64,000 nucleotides of DNA, from contig NZ_JADOTX010000001.1 in the NCBI RefSeq assembly GCF_015751765.1, positions 1,240,001-1,304,000 of the forward strand, written 5' to 3'. This document shows positions 38,847 through 47,758 of this stretch, one piece after another (positions within the stretch are counted from its first letter, which is position 1; each line of letters starts with the position of its first letter). The stretch comes from Micromonospora ureilytica (GTDB lineage Bacteria > Actinomycetota > Actinomycetes > Mycobacteriales > Micromonosporaceae). The notes beneath the pieces are model-generated. The model saw only the letters and a program-made list of their open reading frames with translations. It searched no databases and had not been told where the DNA came from. The position numbers and the translations under genes were made by a program.

Positions 38847-40379
38847 ATGATGATGCAGCAGCACGGAATCGGCGCCTGGGTGGCCAAGCGCCGGCTCAAG
38901 TCCCCGGACCAGATCGCGATCATCCACGGCGACCGGTCGCCCATGACGTACGGACAGTTCGCCGAAGCCGCCGACCGGATCTCGGCGGTGCTGCGGGAGC
39001 GGGGCGTCGGCAAGGGCGACCCCGTCGCCTACCTGGGTGAGAACAGCCCCGAATTCCTCCAGGTGATGTTCGGGGCAGCGCAGGTCGGGGCCGTCTTCGT
39101 GCCGGTCAACACCAGGCTCGCCGCACCCGAGATCGCCTACGTCCTCGCCGACAGCGGCGCGCGGGTGCTGATCCACGACCCGGACTTCGCGGTGTCGGTG
39201 GCCTCCGCCGCGCCGGCCGCCCGGACCCCGTACGTCATCGTCAACGGCGAGGGCACCGCGGACCGGCCCGGGCTGGCCCGCCTGGCACGGGCCGCCGGCA
39301 CCCCGTTCACCGACCAGGCCGACACCGCCCACGAGGATCCCGCGGCGATCGTCTACACCTCGGGCACGACCGGCCGGGCCAAGGGCGCCGTGCTCACCCA
39401 CGGCAACCTCACCTGGGTGGCGCTCAACTGTGTTGTCGACTACGACGTCGTCTCCACCGACGTTGCGCTCATGATCTCGCCGCTGTTCCACGTCGCCTCG
39501 CTCGGGATGGGTGCCCTGCCCGTCATCCTCAAGGGCGCCACCATGGTCATCGAGAAGGGCTTCGAGCCGGGCCGCGCGCTCGCGCAGATCGAGCGGCACG
39601 GGATCACCATGCTCAGCGGCGTGCCGACCACCTACCAGCTGATGGCCGACCACCCCGCCTGGGCGTCGACCGACCTGTCGACGCTGACGAAGCTCACCTG
39701 CGGAGGTTCGGCGGTGCCGACCCGCATCCTCGACGCGTACGAGGCGCGGGGGCTGTCGTTCTCGCAGGGTTACGGCATGACCGAGGCCGCGCCGGGCGCG
39801 ACCGCGCTGCCGGCGGCGATGACACGCGTCAAGCAGGGCAGTGTCGGTCTGCCGCACTTCTTCACCGACGTGCGGATCACCGATGCGGCCGGTGCCGTGC
39901 TGCCCACCGGCGCTGTCGGTGAGATCGAGGTGGCCGGGCCCAACGTCTTCCCCGGCTACCACGGGCTCCCGGAGGCGACCGCCGAGGCGTTCACGGCCGA
40001 CGGGTGGTTCCGCTCCGGCGATCTCGGCCACCTGGACGCCGACGGCTACCTCTACATCTCCGGCCGCCTGAAGGACATGATCATCTCGGGGGGCGAGAAC
40101 ATCTACCCGCTCGAACTCGAGCAACTGATCACCGAGGTCGACGGGGTGACCTCGGCGGCGGTGATCGGCGTACCGGACGAGCGCTGGGGGGAGGTGCCGT
40201 GGGCGATCGTGACCGTCCGGGAGGGGGTGTCCGTGGACACCGCCACCGTCCGGGCGTGCCTCGACGGCAGGATCGCGCGCTACAAGCTTCCGAAGAACGT
40301 CGTCATCGTGGACGAGCTGCCGCGGACGGCGTCGGGGAAGGTGCGGAAGGCCGATCTGCGGACCCGATTCGGCGCCTAG
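38847..40379 (+). CDS. Acyl-CoA synthetase (AMP-forming), hydroxycinnamate:CoA ligase-like (CouL)
   Basis: A 510-residue ANL-superfamily ligase: P-loop Y-T-S-G-T-T-G-R-A-K-G near residue 170, Y-G-M-T-E near 310, Y-L-Y-I-S-G-R-L-K-D near 400 and the C-terminal lysine motif P-R-T-A-S-G-K near 493. It activates a carboxylic acid as CoA thioester; context suggests p-coumarate, ferulate or another phenylpropanoid acid. Three consecutive ATG codons open the frame; GGGAG at 38841-38845 is best spaced for the third (38853). The last 77 bp overlap the convergent PaaX-like gene. Confidence 0.85.
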   Translation: MMMQQHGIGAWVAKRRLKSPDQIAIIHGDRSPMTYGQFAEAADRISAVLRERGVGKGDPVAYLGENSPEFLQVMFGAAQVGAVFVPVNTRLAAPEIAYVLADSGARVLIHDPDFAVSVASAAPAARTPYVIVNGEGTADRPGLARLARAAGTPFTDQADTAHEDPAAIVYTSGTTGRAKGAVLTHGNLTWVALNCVVDYDVVSTDVALMISPLFHVASLGMGALPVILKGATMVIEKGFEPGRALAQIERHGITMLSGVPTTYQLMADHPAWASTDLSTLTKLTCGGSAVPTRILDAYEARGLSFSQGYGMTEAAPGATALPAAMTRVKQGSVGLPHFFTDVRITDAAGAVLPTGAVGEIEVAGPNVFPGYHGLPEATAEAFTADGWFRSGDLGHLDADGYLYISGRLKDMIISGGENIYPLELEQLITEVDGVTSAAVIGVPDERWGEVPWAIVTVREGVSVDTATVRACLDGRIARYKLPKNVVIVDELPRTASGKVRKADLRTRFGA

Positions 40380-41190
40380 CGGCGGGCCGGGCGGCGACGA
40401 GTGCGGCGAACTCCGCCGCGGACGCCCCGGCCAGCTTCTCGTGCATCCGACGGTAGGTCTCCACCGATCTCGTGGCGGGCCACTCCGCGTCCATGAACTC
40501 GGCCGGCAGCCTCGGGTCGGCGCGCAGCAGCGCGAGCCAGTCCGCCACGAGCATCGTCCGTACGGTGAGGGCACTCGGCGCCATCGTCGCCGCCGACGGG
40601 TCGTCCCACACGTCGATGAAGGCGAGGTGCGCGCGTCGGATCGCCTCGATGTCCCACGCCGCGCGTACGCTCTCGGCGATCGGGAACCCGGCGAGTTCGC
40701 GGGCGTGGAAGGCGACCACGGTGTTGGGCGCGAGGTCCTGCCGCAGCGGCGCCAACGACCCGGCGAGGTCGACCTCGCCGGGCGCGAGCCAGAGCCCGTC
40801 CCGGATCGGCGCGAAGCCCTCCCAGGTGAGGGTTGAGCGCAGTCGGTGCCGCAGCATCCGCTGGCCCTCCGGGATCGAGAAGGTGACAAGGGTCCAGCCG
40901 CTGCCCTGTGGGTCAAACGGCCGCGGCCCGCGCACGCGGTACTTCGCCTCGCGCAGCACCGCGACGCCGTGGTCGGTCAGCGAGAACAGCGTTTCCCGGC
41001 CACTCCTGCTGCGGGCGAGGATGCCGCTGTGCACGAGACGGTCGAGGGTCGCGCGGGTGGCCGGCGCGGCGACGTCCGCGCCCTCCAGCACGTTGATCAG
41101 GACGCTCGCCCGGATCGGCCCCGTGGTGCCGTCGACGACATGCTCGCCGAAGAAGGCGAGCAACAACTGCTTCGGCTGACGACTACCCAC
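40303..41190 (-). CDS. PaaX-family transcriptional regulator
   Basis: A 295-residue protein with an N-terminal PaaX winged-helix (L-L-L-A-F-F-G-E-H near residue 9; A-T-R-A-T-L-D-R-L near 43) and the PaaX C-terminal domain (W-T-L-V-T-F-S-I-P-E near 99, G-L-W-L-A-P near 130). PaaX proteins respond to aryl-CoA thioesters such as phenylacetyl-CoA. GTG start 39 nt after the ABC ATPase gene, so it is probably the last gene of the transporter operon. It may sense a hydroxycinnamoyl-CoA or benzoyl-type CoA from the convergent ligase (inference). Its Ala/Pro-rich tail overlaps that gene. Confidence 0.83.
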   Translation of the reverse strand: MGSRQPKQLLLAFFGEHVVDGTTGPIRASVLINVLEGADVAAPATRATLDRLVHSGILARSRSGRETLFSLTDHGVAVLREAKYRVRGPRPFDPQGSGWTLVTFSIPEGQRMLRHRLRSTLTWEGFAPIRDGLWLAPGEVDLAGSLAPLRQDLAPNTVVAFHARELAGFPIAESVRAAWDIEAIRRAHLAFIDVWDDPSAATMAPSALTVRTMLVADWLALLRADPRLPAEFMDAEWPATRSVETYRRMHEKLAGASAAEFAALVAARPAARRRIGSADRPSAPSPTPSAAARPR

Positions 41191-41229
41191 AGCCCTTCCC
41201 TTCGGCGAACTCGTTGGCCTGGCCGCCGA

Positions 41230-42042
41230 TCACCGCGCGGGTCGCGGGGCCACAGCCTGCCCGCGCTTGGCCCGCTGGATCTGGTCGTAGACGTGCGTCC
41301 GCAGCTCCGTGAAACGGGGTAGGGCGCGGGTCGTGATCTGATCGCGCTCCGGCGGCAGGTCGATCGCGAGGTCCTCCTGGACCCAGGTCGGCGACGTGGA
41401 CAATACTAGAACCCGCTGACCGAGATACACCGACTCGTCGATGTCGTGAGTGACGAAGACAACCGAGATGGTGCGGCTTGCGTGCAGCTCGCGGACCAGG
41501 TCCTCCAGGTCGGCTCGGGTCTGCGCGTCCACCGCGGCGAACGGTTCGTCCATGATCAGGACGTCGGGTTGGTAGGCGATCGCCCGCGCGATCGCCACGC
41601 GCTGTTGCATCCCCCCGGAGAGCTGCCACGGGTGGCTTCGCGCGGCGTGCGTGAGGCCCACCGCCTCGAGAGCGTCGACGACAAGCGTGGTCCGGGCCGC
41701 CCGGGAGAGTTTCTTGTGCCGCAGCGGAAGCTCGACGTTTCCGCGCACGGTGAGCCACGGGTAGAGGCTGCGACCGTACTCCTGGAACACGACGGCCATG
41801 GCTGGGCTGGGCCCGGTAACCGGCGAGCCGTCCATCTCGACCACGCCACTGGTGGGCCGCAGCAGGCCGGCGAGGCACTTCAGGAGGGTGGTCTTGCCGC
41901 ACCCGGACGGCCCGACGACGCAGACGAGCTCGCCGGCGTCCATCGTGAAGCTGATGTCCCCGATCGCCTCGACGTCGCCCGTGGCGGACTCGTAGACCTT
42001 CCGCAGGTGCTCCACCCGCAACAGGGTGCGCCGATCAGGCAC
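41230..42042 (-). CDS. ABC transporter ATP-binding protein (NitT/TauT type)
   Basis: A 270-residue ATPase. Walker A G-P-S-G-C-G-K-T-T near residue 44, signature L-S-G-G-M-Q-Q-R near 144, Walker B V-L-I-M-D-E-P near 162 and the switch H in V-T-H-D-I-D-E are complete. The GTG start overlaps the upstream permease gene by 8 nt. It energises an import complex with the two permeases and the lipoprotein. Confidence 0.92.
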   Translation of the reverse strand: MPDRRTLLRVEHLRKVYESATGDVEAIGDISFTMDAGELVCVVGPSGCGKTTLLKCLAGLLRPTSGVVEMDGSPVTGPSPAMAVVFQEYGRSLYPWLTVRGNVELPLRHKKLSRAARTTLVVDALEAVGLTHAARSHPWQLSGGMQQRVAIARAIAYQPDVLIMDEPFAAVDAQTRADLEDLVRELHASRTISVVFVTHDIDESVYLGQRVLVLSTSPTWVQEDLAIDLPPERDQITTRALPRFTELRTHVYDQIQRAKRGQAVAPRPAR

Positions 42043-42862
42043 GGTTGACCTCCCTGATTCCGTGGTACCAGCGCAGAACGCGCCGTTCGACGAGACCGAA
42101 AGCGACGGCGAGGAAGACGCCGACGAGACCGAGAAGGACGATGCCGCTCCACATCTCGGCGATCAGGTAGTTGCGCTGGAAGTAGGCGATCCGGTAGCCG
42201 AGGCCGGAGGAGGAGGCGAACATCTCCGAGATGACCATCAGGATCAGCGCGACCGAGAGGGCCTGACGAACCCCGGCCATGATCCGTGGGCTGGCGGCCG
42301 GGAGCACGAGGAACCAGAGCCGCTCCCACCAGGAGACCTGGAACGACTCCGCGGTCTCCTTCATGACGCTGTCCGTCCCTCGGACCCCCTCGATGGTGTT
42401 CAACAGGATCGGCCAGACCGCGCCGGAGACGATCACGACCACCTTCATGGTGTCCGTGATCCCGAGCAGGAGCATCACCACCGGAATCAGCACCGGTGGC
42501 GGGATGGCCCGGAGGAACTCCAGCAGTGGTTCGAGGAGGTCACGCAACCACCGGGTCAGGCCGATGACGGTGCCGGCGGCGATGCCGAGCACGATCGACG
42601 CGGCGACGCCGAGGCCGAGGCGGGCGAGGCTCGGCAGCACGTCCTCGACGAACGCCGGCCCGACCCAGGTGTCCCGGAAGGCTTCGGCGATCGTCAACGG
42701 GTCCGGGAAGAACCGACTCGTCGTCCTCGTCGCCGCCAGACCCCAGAGCACCAGCAGCAGCGTCGGCAGCCCCAGCGGGTAGAGAAGGCTCGCCGCGATC
42801 CGGGATCCGACCGTCCGGCGGCTGCGTGGCCTGGTGGCGATCCGCCCGGTGTACGCGGTCAC
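42035..42862 (-). CDS. ABC transporter permease (NitT/TauT type)
   Basis: A 275-residue inner-membrane permease with about six helices after a basic N-terminus (residues 28-270). The cytoplasmic EAA-like loop E-T-A-E-S-F-Q-V-S-W-W-E-R near residue 175 contacts the ATPase. GTG start overlapping the first permease gene by 4 nt. Two non-identical permeases imply a heterodimeric channel. Confidence 0.9.
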   Translation of the reverse strand: MTAYTGRIATRPRSRRTVGSRIAASLLYPLGLPTLLLVLWGLAATRTTSRFFPDPLTIAEAFRDTWVGPAFVEDVLPSLARLGLGVAASIVLGIAAGTVIGLTRWLRDLLEPLLEFLRAIPPPVLIPVVMLLLGITDTMKVVVIVSGAVWPILLNTIEGVRGTDSVMKETAESFQVSWWERLWFLVLPAASPRIMAGVRQALSVALILMVISEMFASSSGLGYRIAYFQRNYLIAEMWSGIVLLGLVGVFLAVAFGLVERRVLRWYHGIREVNRA

Positions 42863-43659
42863 AGCGGCTCCTCGCCTCGTACGGACTGGTGCCACGACAG
42901 CACCCGACGCTCGATGAACCGGAAGACGACGTTCACCATGAGCCCGAGCAGGCCGGTGACCACGACCAGCGCGTACAGGCCGGCGGCGTCCCCGGCGGAC
43001 CGGGACAACTCGATCATGCGCCCGAGGCCGGGGTTGCCGATCACCATCTCCGCGGTGATGGCGAGGATGAGCGCGACCGCCGCGGCGAGCCGCAGACCCG
43101 TCATGAGGTACGGCAGGGTGGTCGGCAGGACGAGGTGCGACAGCTGCTCCCGCCGGGTCAGACCGAAGCTGCGGGCGGTGTCGCGAGCCACCGAGTCGAC
43201 GTCGGCGACACCGTAGATCACCTGCACGAACACCTGCCAGAACGACGCGTAGATGATGATGACGAGGGCCGCCTGCCGCTGGATGCCGAACATCAGCACG
43301 GCGAGCGGGATGAGGGCGACCGACGGGATCGGTCGCAGGAACTCGACAGTCGTGTGGGTCGCGCGTCGTAGGAACGGCACCAACCCGACGACCGTGCCGA
43401 GGGCGACGGCGGCGATTGTCGCCACCGTCAGGCCGATCGCCCAGGATGTCATTGTGCTGCCCAGCCGCCGCCAGAACGCGAGGTCGACGAGCTGCTCGAA
43501 CAGCCGCGCCAGCACGTCCGTCACGTACGGCAGATACAGCGGGTTGATCAGGCCCAGCGTCGGGATCAGCTGCCAGACGACGAGGAACCCGGTCAGGCCG
43601 ACGACACCCAGCATCGCCTTGCGTAACGCGCGCAGGCGTCGGGTGGTGAACACGCGCAT
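42859..43659 (-). CDS. ABC transporter permease (NitT/TauT type)
   Basis: A 266-residue permease, paralogous to the following one, with six helices and the loop R-D-T-A-R-S-F-G-L-T-R-R-E-Q near residue 160. ATG start 22 nt after the lipoprotein gene. It begins the membrane part of the transporter. Confidence 0.9.
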   Translation of the reverse strand: MRVFTTRRLRALRKAMLGVVGLTGFLVVWQLIPTLGLINPLYLPYVTDVLARLFEQLVDLAFWRRLGSTMTSWAIGLTVATIAAVALGTVVGLVPFLRRATHTTVEFLRPIPSVALIPLAVLMFGIQRQAALVIIIYASFWQVFVQVIYGVADVDSVARDTARSFGLTRREQLSHLVLPTTLPYLMTGLRLAAAVALILAITAEMVIGNPGLGRMIELSRSAGDAAGLYALVVVTGLLGLMVNVVFRFIERRVLSWHQSVRGEEPL

Positions 43660-43681
43660 GTCACTCCCGTCGTCACGCCGG

Positions 43682-44656
43682 CTACTGCTGCTGGATGAGA
43701 CGGTCGAAGTTGGGTTGCTTGTCGAGCACCTTGTACTTCTGCGCGAGCTCGGCGAGGGTCTGCAGGCTCGACCGGTCGACCTCCCAACCGAAGGCCGGGA
43801 GCCGCACCGACTCGGCCACCGCCGGGGGCAGCTGCAGATTGTCCTTGATGGCCTGCCGGAGCGCCGAATCGTTGACGGGGTCCTTGGCCCACTCCAGCGT
43901 CTTCTTCATCGCCGCCGTGAAGTCCTCGACCAGCTTGGCGTCCTTTTCGGTGCGTTCCTTGGTGGTGATGGTGGTGAGCGTGGCCAGGCCGGGCACCACC
44001 GCCTGGTAGGGCGCGACTATGGAGGTGTCGCCACGGGCCTTCAGCTGCGTGACAAAGGGCTCCGGCACCCAGGCGGCGTCGATGTTGCCGGATTCGAGTT
44101 GCGCCGGGGCGTCCGGGAAGGCGACCTCGACGAACTTGATTTTCGACGGGTCACCGCCGTCCTTCTCGACCGCTGCCATGATCGTCACGTCGCCGGCGGC
44201 GCCCAGGCTGTTGACCGCGACCCGTTTGCCCGCGAGGTCGGCCGGCCGCTTGATGCCGGACTTCGCCGAGGCCACCACGGCGTTGATGTCGTCGCCGTCG
44301 GCGTACGAGGAGGCGTAGTTGCCGATGATGACGACGCCGAGATCCCGTAGGTCGGCCCGGAACGGGCCGAAGGGCTGGCCGATCGCGAAGTCGATGTCGC
44401 CGTTCAGGAGCGCGGGAATGGCCTGCGCGCCGCCTTGGGCGGGCAGCACCTCGACCTGGAGGCCGCGCTCGGTGAAGAGGCCTGCCTTGATGCCGCCCCA
44501 CAGCGCGGCCGTCTCGGTGATGGGGAGCGCCGCGACCCGCACCTTGCGCAGGTCGCCCGAGGTCTGTTCGGACGGGTTGGACGCGTCGGAGTCGGTACAT
44601 CCGGTGAGGGCGATCGCGGTGGCGGCGATCAGCCCGAGAGCCATGACCTTCTTCAT
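43682..44656 (-). CDS. ABC transporter substrate-binding lipoprotein (NitT/TauT-type)
   Basis: A 324-residue lipoprotein: signal peptide with lipobox L-T-G-C20, then a periplasmic-binding fold of the NMT1/THI5/SsuA type (A-A-L-W-G-G-I-K-A-G-L-F near residue 50, G-D-I-D-F-A-I-G-Q-P near 90, V-A-V-N-S-L-G near 145). Such systems import sulfonates, nitrate, thiamine precursors, phthalate and other aromatic acids. It is the first gene of a five-gene operon ending with the PaaX regulator and lies between the cou-like and pob/pca genes, so an aromatic acid is likely. Confidence 0.87.
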   Translation of the reverse strand: MKKVMALGLIAATAIALTGCTDSDASNPSEQTSGDLRKVRVAALPITETAALWGGIKAGLFTERGLQVEVLPAQGGAQAIPALLNGDIDFAIGQPFGPFRADLRDLGVVIIGNYASSYADGDDINAVVASAKSGIKRPADLAGKRVAVNSLGAAGDVTIMAAVEKDGGDPSKIKFVEVAFPDAPAQLESGNIDAAWVPEPFVTQLKARGDTSIVAPYQAVVPGLATLTTITTKERTEKDAKLVEDFTAAMKKTLEWAKDPVNDSALRQAIKDNLQLPPAVAESVRLPAFGWEVDRSSLQTLAELAQKYKVLDKQPNFDRLIQQQ

Positions 44657-44790
44657 TGACGAGGCCCTTCCTGGGCGGGGGTGGTGGGTGCGTCGGAAGT
44701 CGGCGGATGCCTCGGATCTGCGGGTGAACTACCGCTGCGTGGGGGCGCACGCCGCTGTGGTGGCCATGGTCAGTCACCCCGGCATCGAAA

Positions 44791-44806
44791 GTCAAGAATT
44801 TCTGAC
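44791..44806. promoter_or_regulatory. Near-palindrome upstream of the ABC importer operon
   Basis: GTCAAGAATTTCTGAC (14 of 16 positions symmetric) lies 134 bp upstream of the lipoprotein start in the 208-bp region after pobA. It is AT-rich compared with its surroundings and could be a regulator site. Confidence 0.3.
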
Positions 44807-44864
44807 GCCCGTCATGAATAAGTTGAACAACGCTCTGCTGTGGCGATGTCGCGCTGGCTCGTGC

Positions 44865-46046
44865 TCAGACCTCGGGTAGGCCCACGTAGTTCTCGGACAG
44901 GCTCCTGGCGTACGCCTCGGACGTCGCGACGTACCTCAGCGTGGCGGTCTGCAGCTTCGACTCGTACGGGTCGTCGCGCTCCAGCCGGTGCAACATGGAG
45001 GTCATCCACCAGGAGAAGTGCTGGGCCCGCCAGACCCGGCGCAACGCCTTGGCCGAGTAGGTCTCCAGCAGATCCGTGCGGCCCCCGTCGTACCACGCGG
45101 CGAAGGCGTCGCCGAGCAACGCGACGTCGGCGAGGGCCAGGTTCATGCCCTTCGCGCCGGTGGGCGGGACGATGTGCACGGCGTCCCCGGCCAGGAACAG
45201 CCGCTCCCACCGCATCGGCTCGACCACGAAGCTGCGCATCGGGGTGATTGACTTCTCCAGGATCGGTCCCTCGTTGAGCGACCAGCCCGGCACCGTCTCC
45301 AACCGTGCCCGCAGCTCCGCCCAGATCCGCTCGTCCGGCCACGCGGCGATGTCCTCGTCGGGCGCGACCTGTAGATACAGCCGGGAGATCTCGGGGGAGC
45401 GCATGCTGTAGAGGGCGAAGCCGCGTTCGTGGTTGGCGTAGATGAGCTCCTCCACCGCCGGCGGTGCGGCGGCGAGGACCCCCAACCAGGCAAAGGGGTA
45501 CGTCCGCTCGTAGGTGGTCAGCACCCCGTCGGGCACCGCGCCGCGGCTCACCCCGTGGAACCCGTCGCAGCCGGCGACGAAGTCGCAGTGCAACTCCTCG
45601 TCCCGCCCATCCCGTCGGAAGTGGACGATCGGCGAGTCCGAGTCGAGACCGTCCAGGCGCACCGCGTCGGCCTCGAAGAGGATCGAGCCGCCGGCCGCGA
45701 GCCGGGCGGCGATCAGGTCCTTGACCACCTCCTGCTGCCCGTAGACGGTGATCGCCCGCCCGGTCAGATCTGCCATCGGCACCCGGTGCGACTCACCGGC
45801 GAAGCGCAGCTCGATGCCCTCGTGGCGCAGCCCCTCCCGCTGCAGCCGCTCGCCGACGCCGCTGCGGCAGAGCAGGTCGACCGAACCCTGTTCGAGGACG
45901 CCCGCCCGCAGCCGGTGCTCGACGTGGTCGCGGCTGCGGCTCTCCAGCACCACGGACTCGATTCCGCGCAGGTGCAGCAGGTGCGACAGCATGAGTCCCG
46001 CCGGCCCGGCGCCGACGATGCCGACCTGGGTACGCATTCCCGGCAC
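44865..46046 (-). CDS. pobA: 4-hydroxybenzoate 3-monooxygenase
   Basis: A 393-residue flavoprotein hydroxylase converting 4-hydroxybenzoate to protocatechuate. FAD motif G-I-V-G-A-G-P-A-G-L near residue 8, L-E-S-R-S-R near 34 with H-R-L-R-A-G-V-L-E-Q following, D-G-F-H-G-V-S-R near 160 and G-D-A-V-H-I-V-P-P-T-G-A-K-G-M-N near 288 are the classical PobA signatures, and length is exact. The GTG at 46046 has GGAGGAG 6 nt upstream. It follows the aldehyde dehydrogenase gene by 18 nt and joins 4-hydroxybenzoate to the pca operon. Confidence 0.95.
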   Translation of the reverse strand: MPGMRTQVGIVGAGPAGLMLSHLLHLRGIESVVLESRSRDHVEHRLRAGVLEQGSVDLLCRSGVGERLQREGLRHEGIELRFAGESHRVPMADLTGRAITVYGQQEVVKDLIAARLAAGGSILFEADAVRLDGLDSDSPIVHFRRDGRDEELHCDFVAGCDGFHGVSRGAVPDGVLTTYERTYPFAWLGVLAAAPPAVEELIYANHERGFALYSMRSPEISRLYLQVAPDEDIAAWPDERIWAELRARLETVPGWSLNEGPILEKSITPMRSFVVEPMRWERLFLAGDAVHIVPPTGAKGMNLALADVALLGDAFAAWYDGGRTDLLETYSAKALRRVWRAQHFSWWMTSMLHRLERDDPYESKLQTATLRYVATSEAYARSLSENYVGLPEV

Positions 46047-46064
46047 GCTTCACTCCTCCCGGTC

Positions 46065-47525
46065 TCAGAACGGGTACCGCGTGATGGCGCCCCGCACGGT
46101 GAGCCACTGGGTCTCGGTGAACGCGTCGACGTTCGCCGCGGGCCCGCCGAACCGGGAGCCGGTGCCGGACGCTCCCACCCCACCGAACGGCGCCACCGCC
46201 TCGTCGCTCACCGTCTGATCGTTGATGTGCACGATCCCGCTCGGTATCCGGTCGGCGAGGGCCATCGCCCTCATCACGTCGCCGCTCAGGATGCCCAGCG
46301 ACAGGCCGTACTCGGTCTGCCTCGCCAACTCAACGGCCTCGTCCTGGTCGGCGAAGGTGATCACCGGTGCGACCGGGCCGAAGACCTCCTGGGCGTACGC
46401 CGGGGTCGCGGGGGTGACGTCGGTCAGCACCGTCGGCCGGTAGAACAACCCCTCGTAGGTGCCCCCGGCCGCCAGCCGGGCGCCCGCATCGACGCTCGCC
46501 GTGACCAGCGCATGGATCTTGTCGCGCTGGCGCTCGTCGATGATCGGCCCGAGCGCCACCTGCTCCTTCGCCGGGTCGCCGACCGGCAGGTGGTCCGCCT
46601 TCTCGGCCAGCCGCTCGACGTACCGCTCGGACAGACTCTCGTGCACCAGGTGCCGGCCGGTGGTCATGCAGATCTGGCCCTGGTGCAGGAACGACCCCCA
46701 GGCGCCGGCGGAGACCGCGAGGTCCAGGTCGGCGTCGTCCAGCACGATCAGCGCCGAGTTGCCACCGAGTTCGAGGTGCGCGCGTTTGAGGTGGCGTGCC
46801 GCCGCCTCGCCGACTTTGCGGCCGGCGGCGGTCGAGCCGGTGAAGCTGATCACCCGTACGTTCGGGTCGGCCACCAGCGCCTCGCCGACCTCGACCCCGC
46901 CGGGAAGGACGTGCAGCAACCCATCGGGCAGGCCGGCCTCCTCGAAGACCCGGGCGACAGTGACACCACCACAGACGGCAGTGCGCGGATCGGGCTTGAG
47001 CACCACGGCGTTGCCCAGCGCCAGGGCCGGGGCGACGGAACGGGTGGCCAGGATGAGCGGGAAGTTGAACGGCGCGATGACCCCGACGACGCCGACGGGC
47101 AACCGGCGAGCCAGGCTGAGCCGCGGTTGCGCGCTCGGGATGATCTCGCCGAGCGGGTGCGAGGCCAGCGCCGCCGCCTCGTAGCACTCCTGCGCCGCGG
47201 TGTCGGTCTCGACAACGGCCTTGGGCGGGATGGACCCGGACTCCCGCACGATCCAGTCGCCGATCTCGGCGGCGTGCCGTTCGAACAGGTGCCCGGCCCG
47301 GCGCAGCACCGCGGCCCGCTCGGCGTAGCCAGTGGCGGCCCAGGCGCGCTGGGCGGTGACGGCGCGTTCGCAGGCGCGCGTCACATCCTCGGCGTTCGCC
47401 ACGCCGACCTGGCCGATCTCCTCCCCGGTGGCGGGGGATCGCACGGGCGCCGTCCCGCCCGCCGGCTCCACCCAGCCGTTGCTGTGCAGGGTGCCCTGCC
47501 AGGTCGTGGCGTCCAGCAGTGTCAT
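46065..47525 (-). CDS. Aromatic aldehyde dehydrogenase (vanillin/4-hydroxybenzaldehyde type)
   Basis: A 486-residue NAD(P)-dependent aldehyde dehydrogenase. F-N-F-P-L near residue 153, the catalytic Glu in L-E-L-G-G-N-S near 252 and catalytic Cys in G-Q-I-C-M-T near 286 are intact. The sequence pattern (I-A-P-F-N-F-P, F-T-G-S-T-A-A-G) is that of benzaldehyde/vanillin dehydrogenases. It is divergent from pcaI and co-directional with pobA, so it probably oxidises 4-hydroxybenzaldehyde or vanillin to the acids used by PobA and VanAB. GGAGGA precedes the ATG. Confidence 0.85.
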   Translation of the reverse strand: MTLLDATTWQGTLHSNGWVEPAGGTAPVRSPATGEEIGQVGVANAEDVTRACERAVTAQRAWAATGYAERAAVLRRAGHLFERHAAEIGDWIVRESGSIPPKAVVETDTAAQECYEAAALASHPLGEIIPSAQPRLSLARRLPVGVVGVIAPFNFPLILATRSVAPALALGNAVVLKPDPRTAVCGGVTVARVFEEAGLPDGLLHVLPGGVEVGEALVADPNVRVISFTGSTAAGRKVGEAAARHLKRAHLELGGNSALIVLDDADLDLAVSAGAWGSFLHQGQICMTTGRHLVHESLSERYVERLAEKADHLPVGDPAKEQVALGPIIDERQRDKIHALVTASVDAGARLAAGGTYEGLFYRPTVLTDVTPATPAYAQEVFGPVAPVITFADQDEAVELARQTEYGLSLGILSGDVMRAMALADRIPSGIVHINDQTVSDEAVAPFGGVGASGTGSRFGGPAANVDAFTETQWLTVRGAITRYPF

Positions 47526-47544
47526 GGCGGTCCTCCTCGGAGGT

Positions 47545-47559
47545 GTTCGCTTACCGAAC
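47545..47559. promoter_or_regulatory. IclR-type operator GTTCG-N5-CGAAC near the aldehyde dehydrogenase gene
   Basis: Perfect inverted repeat with spacer CTTAC, 19 bp upstream of the aldehyde dehydrogenase start. A second, one-mismatch copy (GTCCG-N5-CGAAC) lies at 47703-47717, near pcaI. The pair brackets the divergent control region, consistent with PcaR binding. Confidence 0.55.
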
Positions 47560-47702
47560 GGCCGTTCTCTCCATGAACGTTGGCACGTGGTCCGGCTCGC
47601 GTCAACGCATCGCCCGACGTCAGTACGGAACACTGTGGACGCTGAGCCAACCTGTCGTTGACGGATGTCATCCACAGTCGTACGTTCGAGATGAGTACGG
47701 CA

Positions 47703-47717
47703 GTCCGCATAGCGAAC
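47703..47717. promoter_or_regulatory. IclR-type operator copy near pcaI
   Basis: GTCCG-CATAG-CGAAC, 41 bp before the pcaI start; same 5-5-5 layout as the perfect site at 47545-47559. Confidence 0.5.
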
Positions 47718-47758
47718 GGCTGGCGGCAGCACGGTTTTCGCAGGAGGCGGGGAGGCCC

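Noticed and set aside
38784..40916. Minus-strand frame of 710 codons opposite the CoA ligase and across the PaaX gene
   Set aside because: Low-complexity translation, no domain; the true genes on this stretch are the ligase (+) and PaaX (-, another frame).
45429..47576. Plus-strand frame of 715 codons opposite pobA and the aldehyde dehydrogenase
   Set aside because: Antisense to two unmistakable enzymes, and without recognisable motifs.
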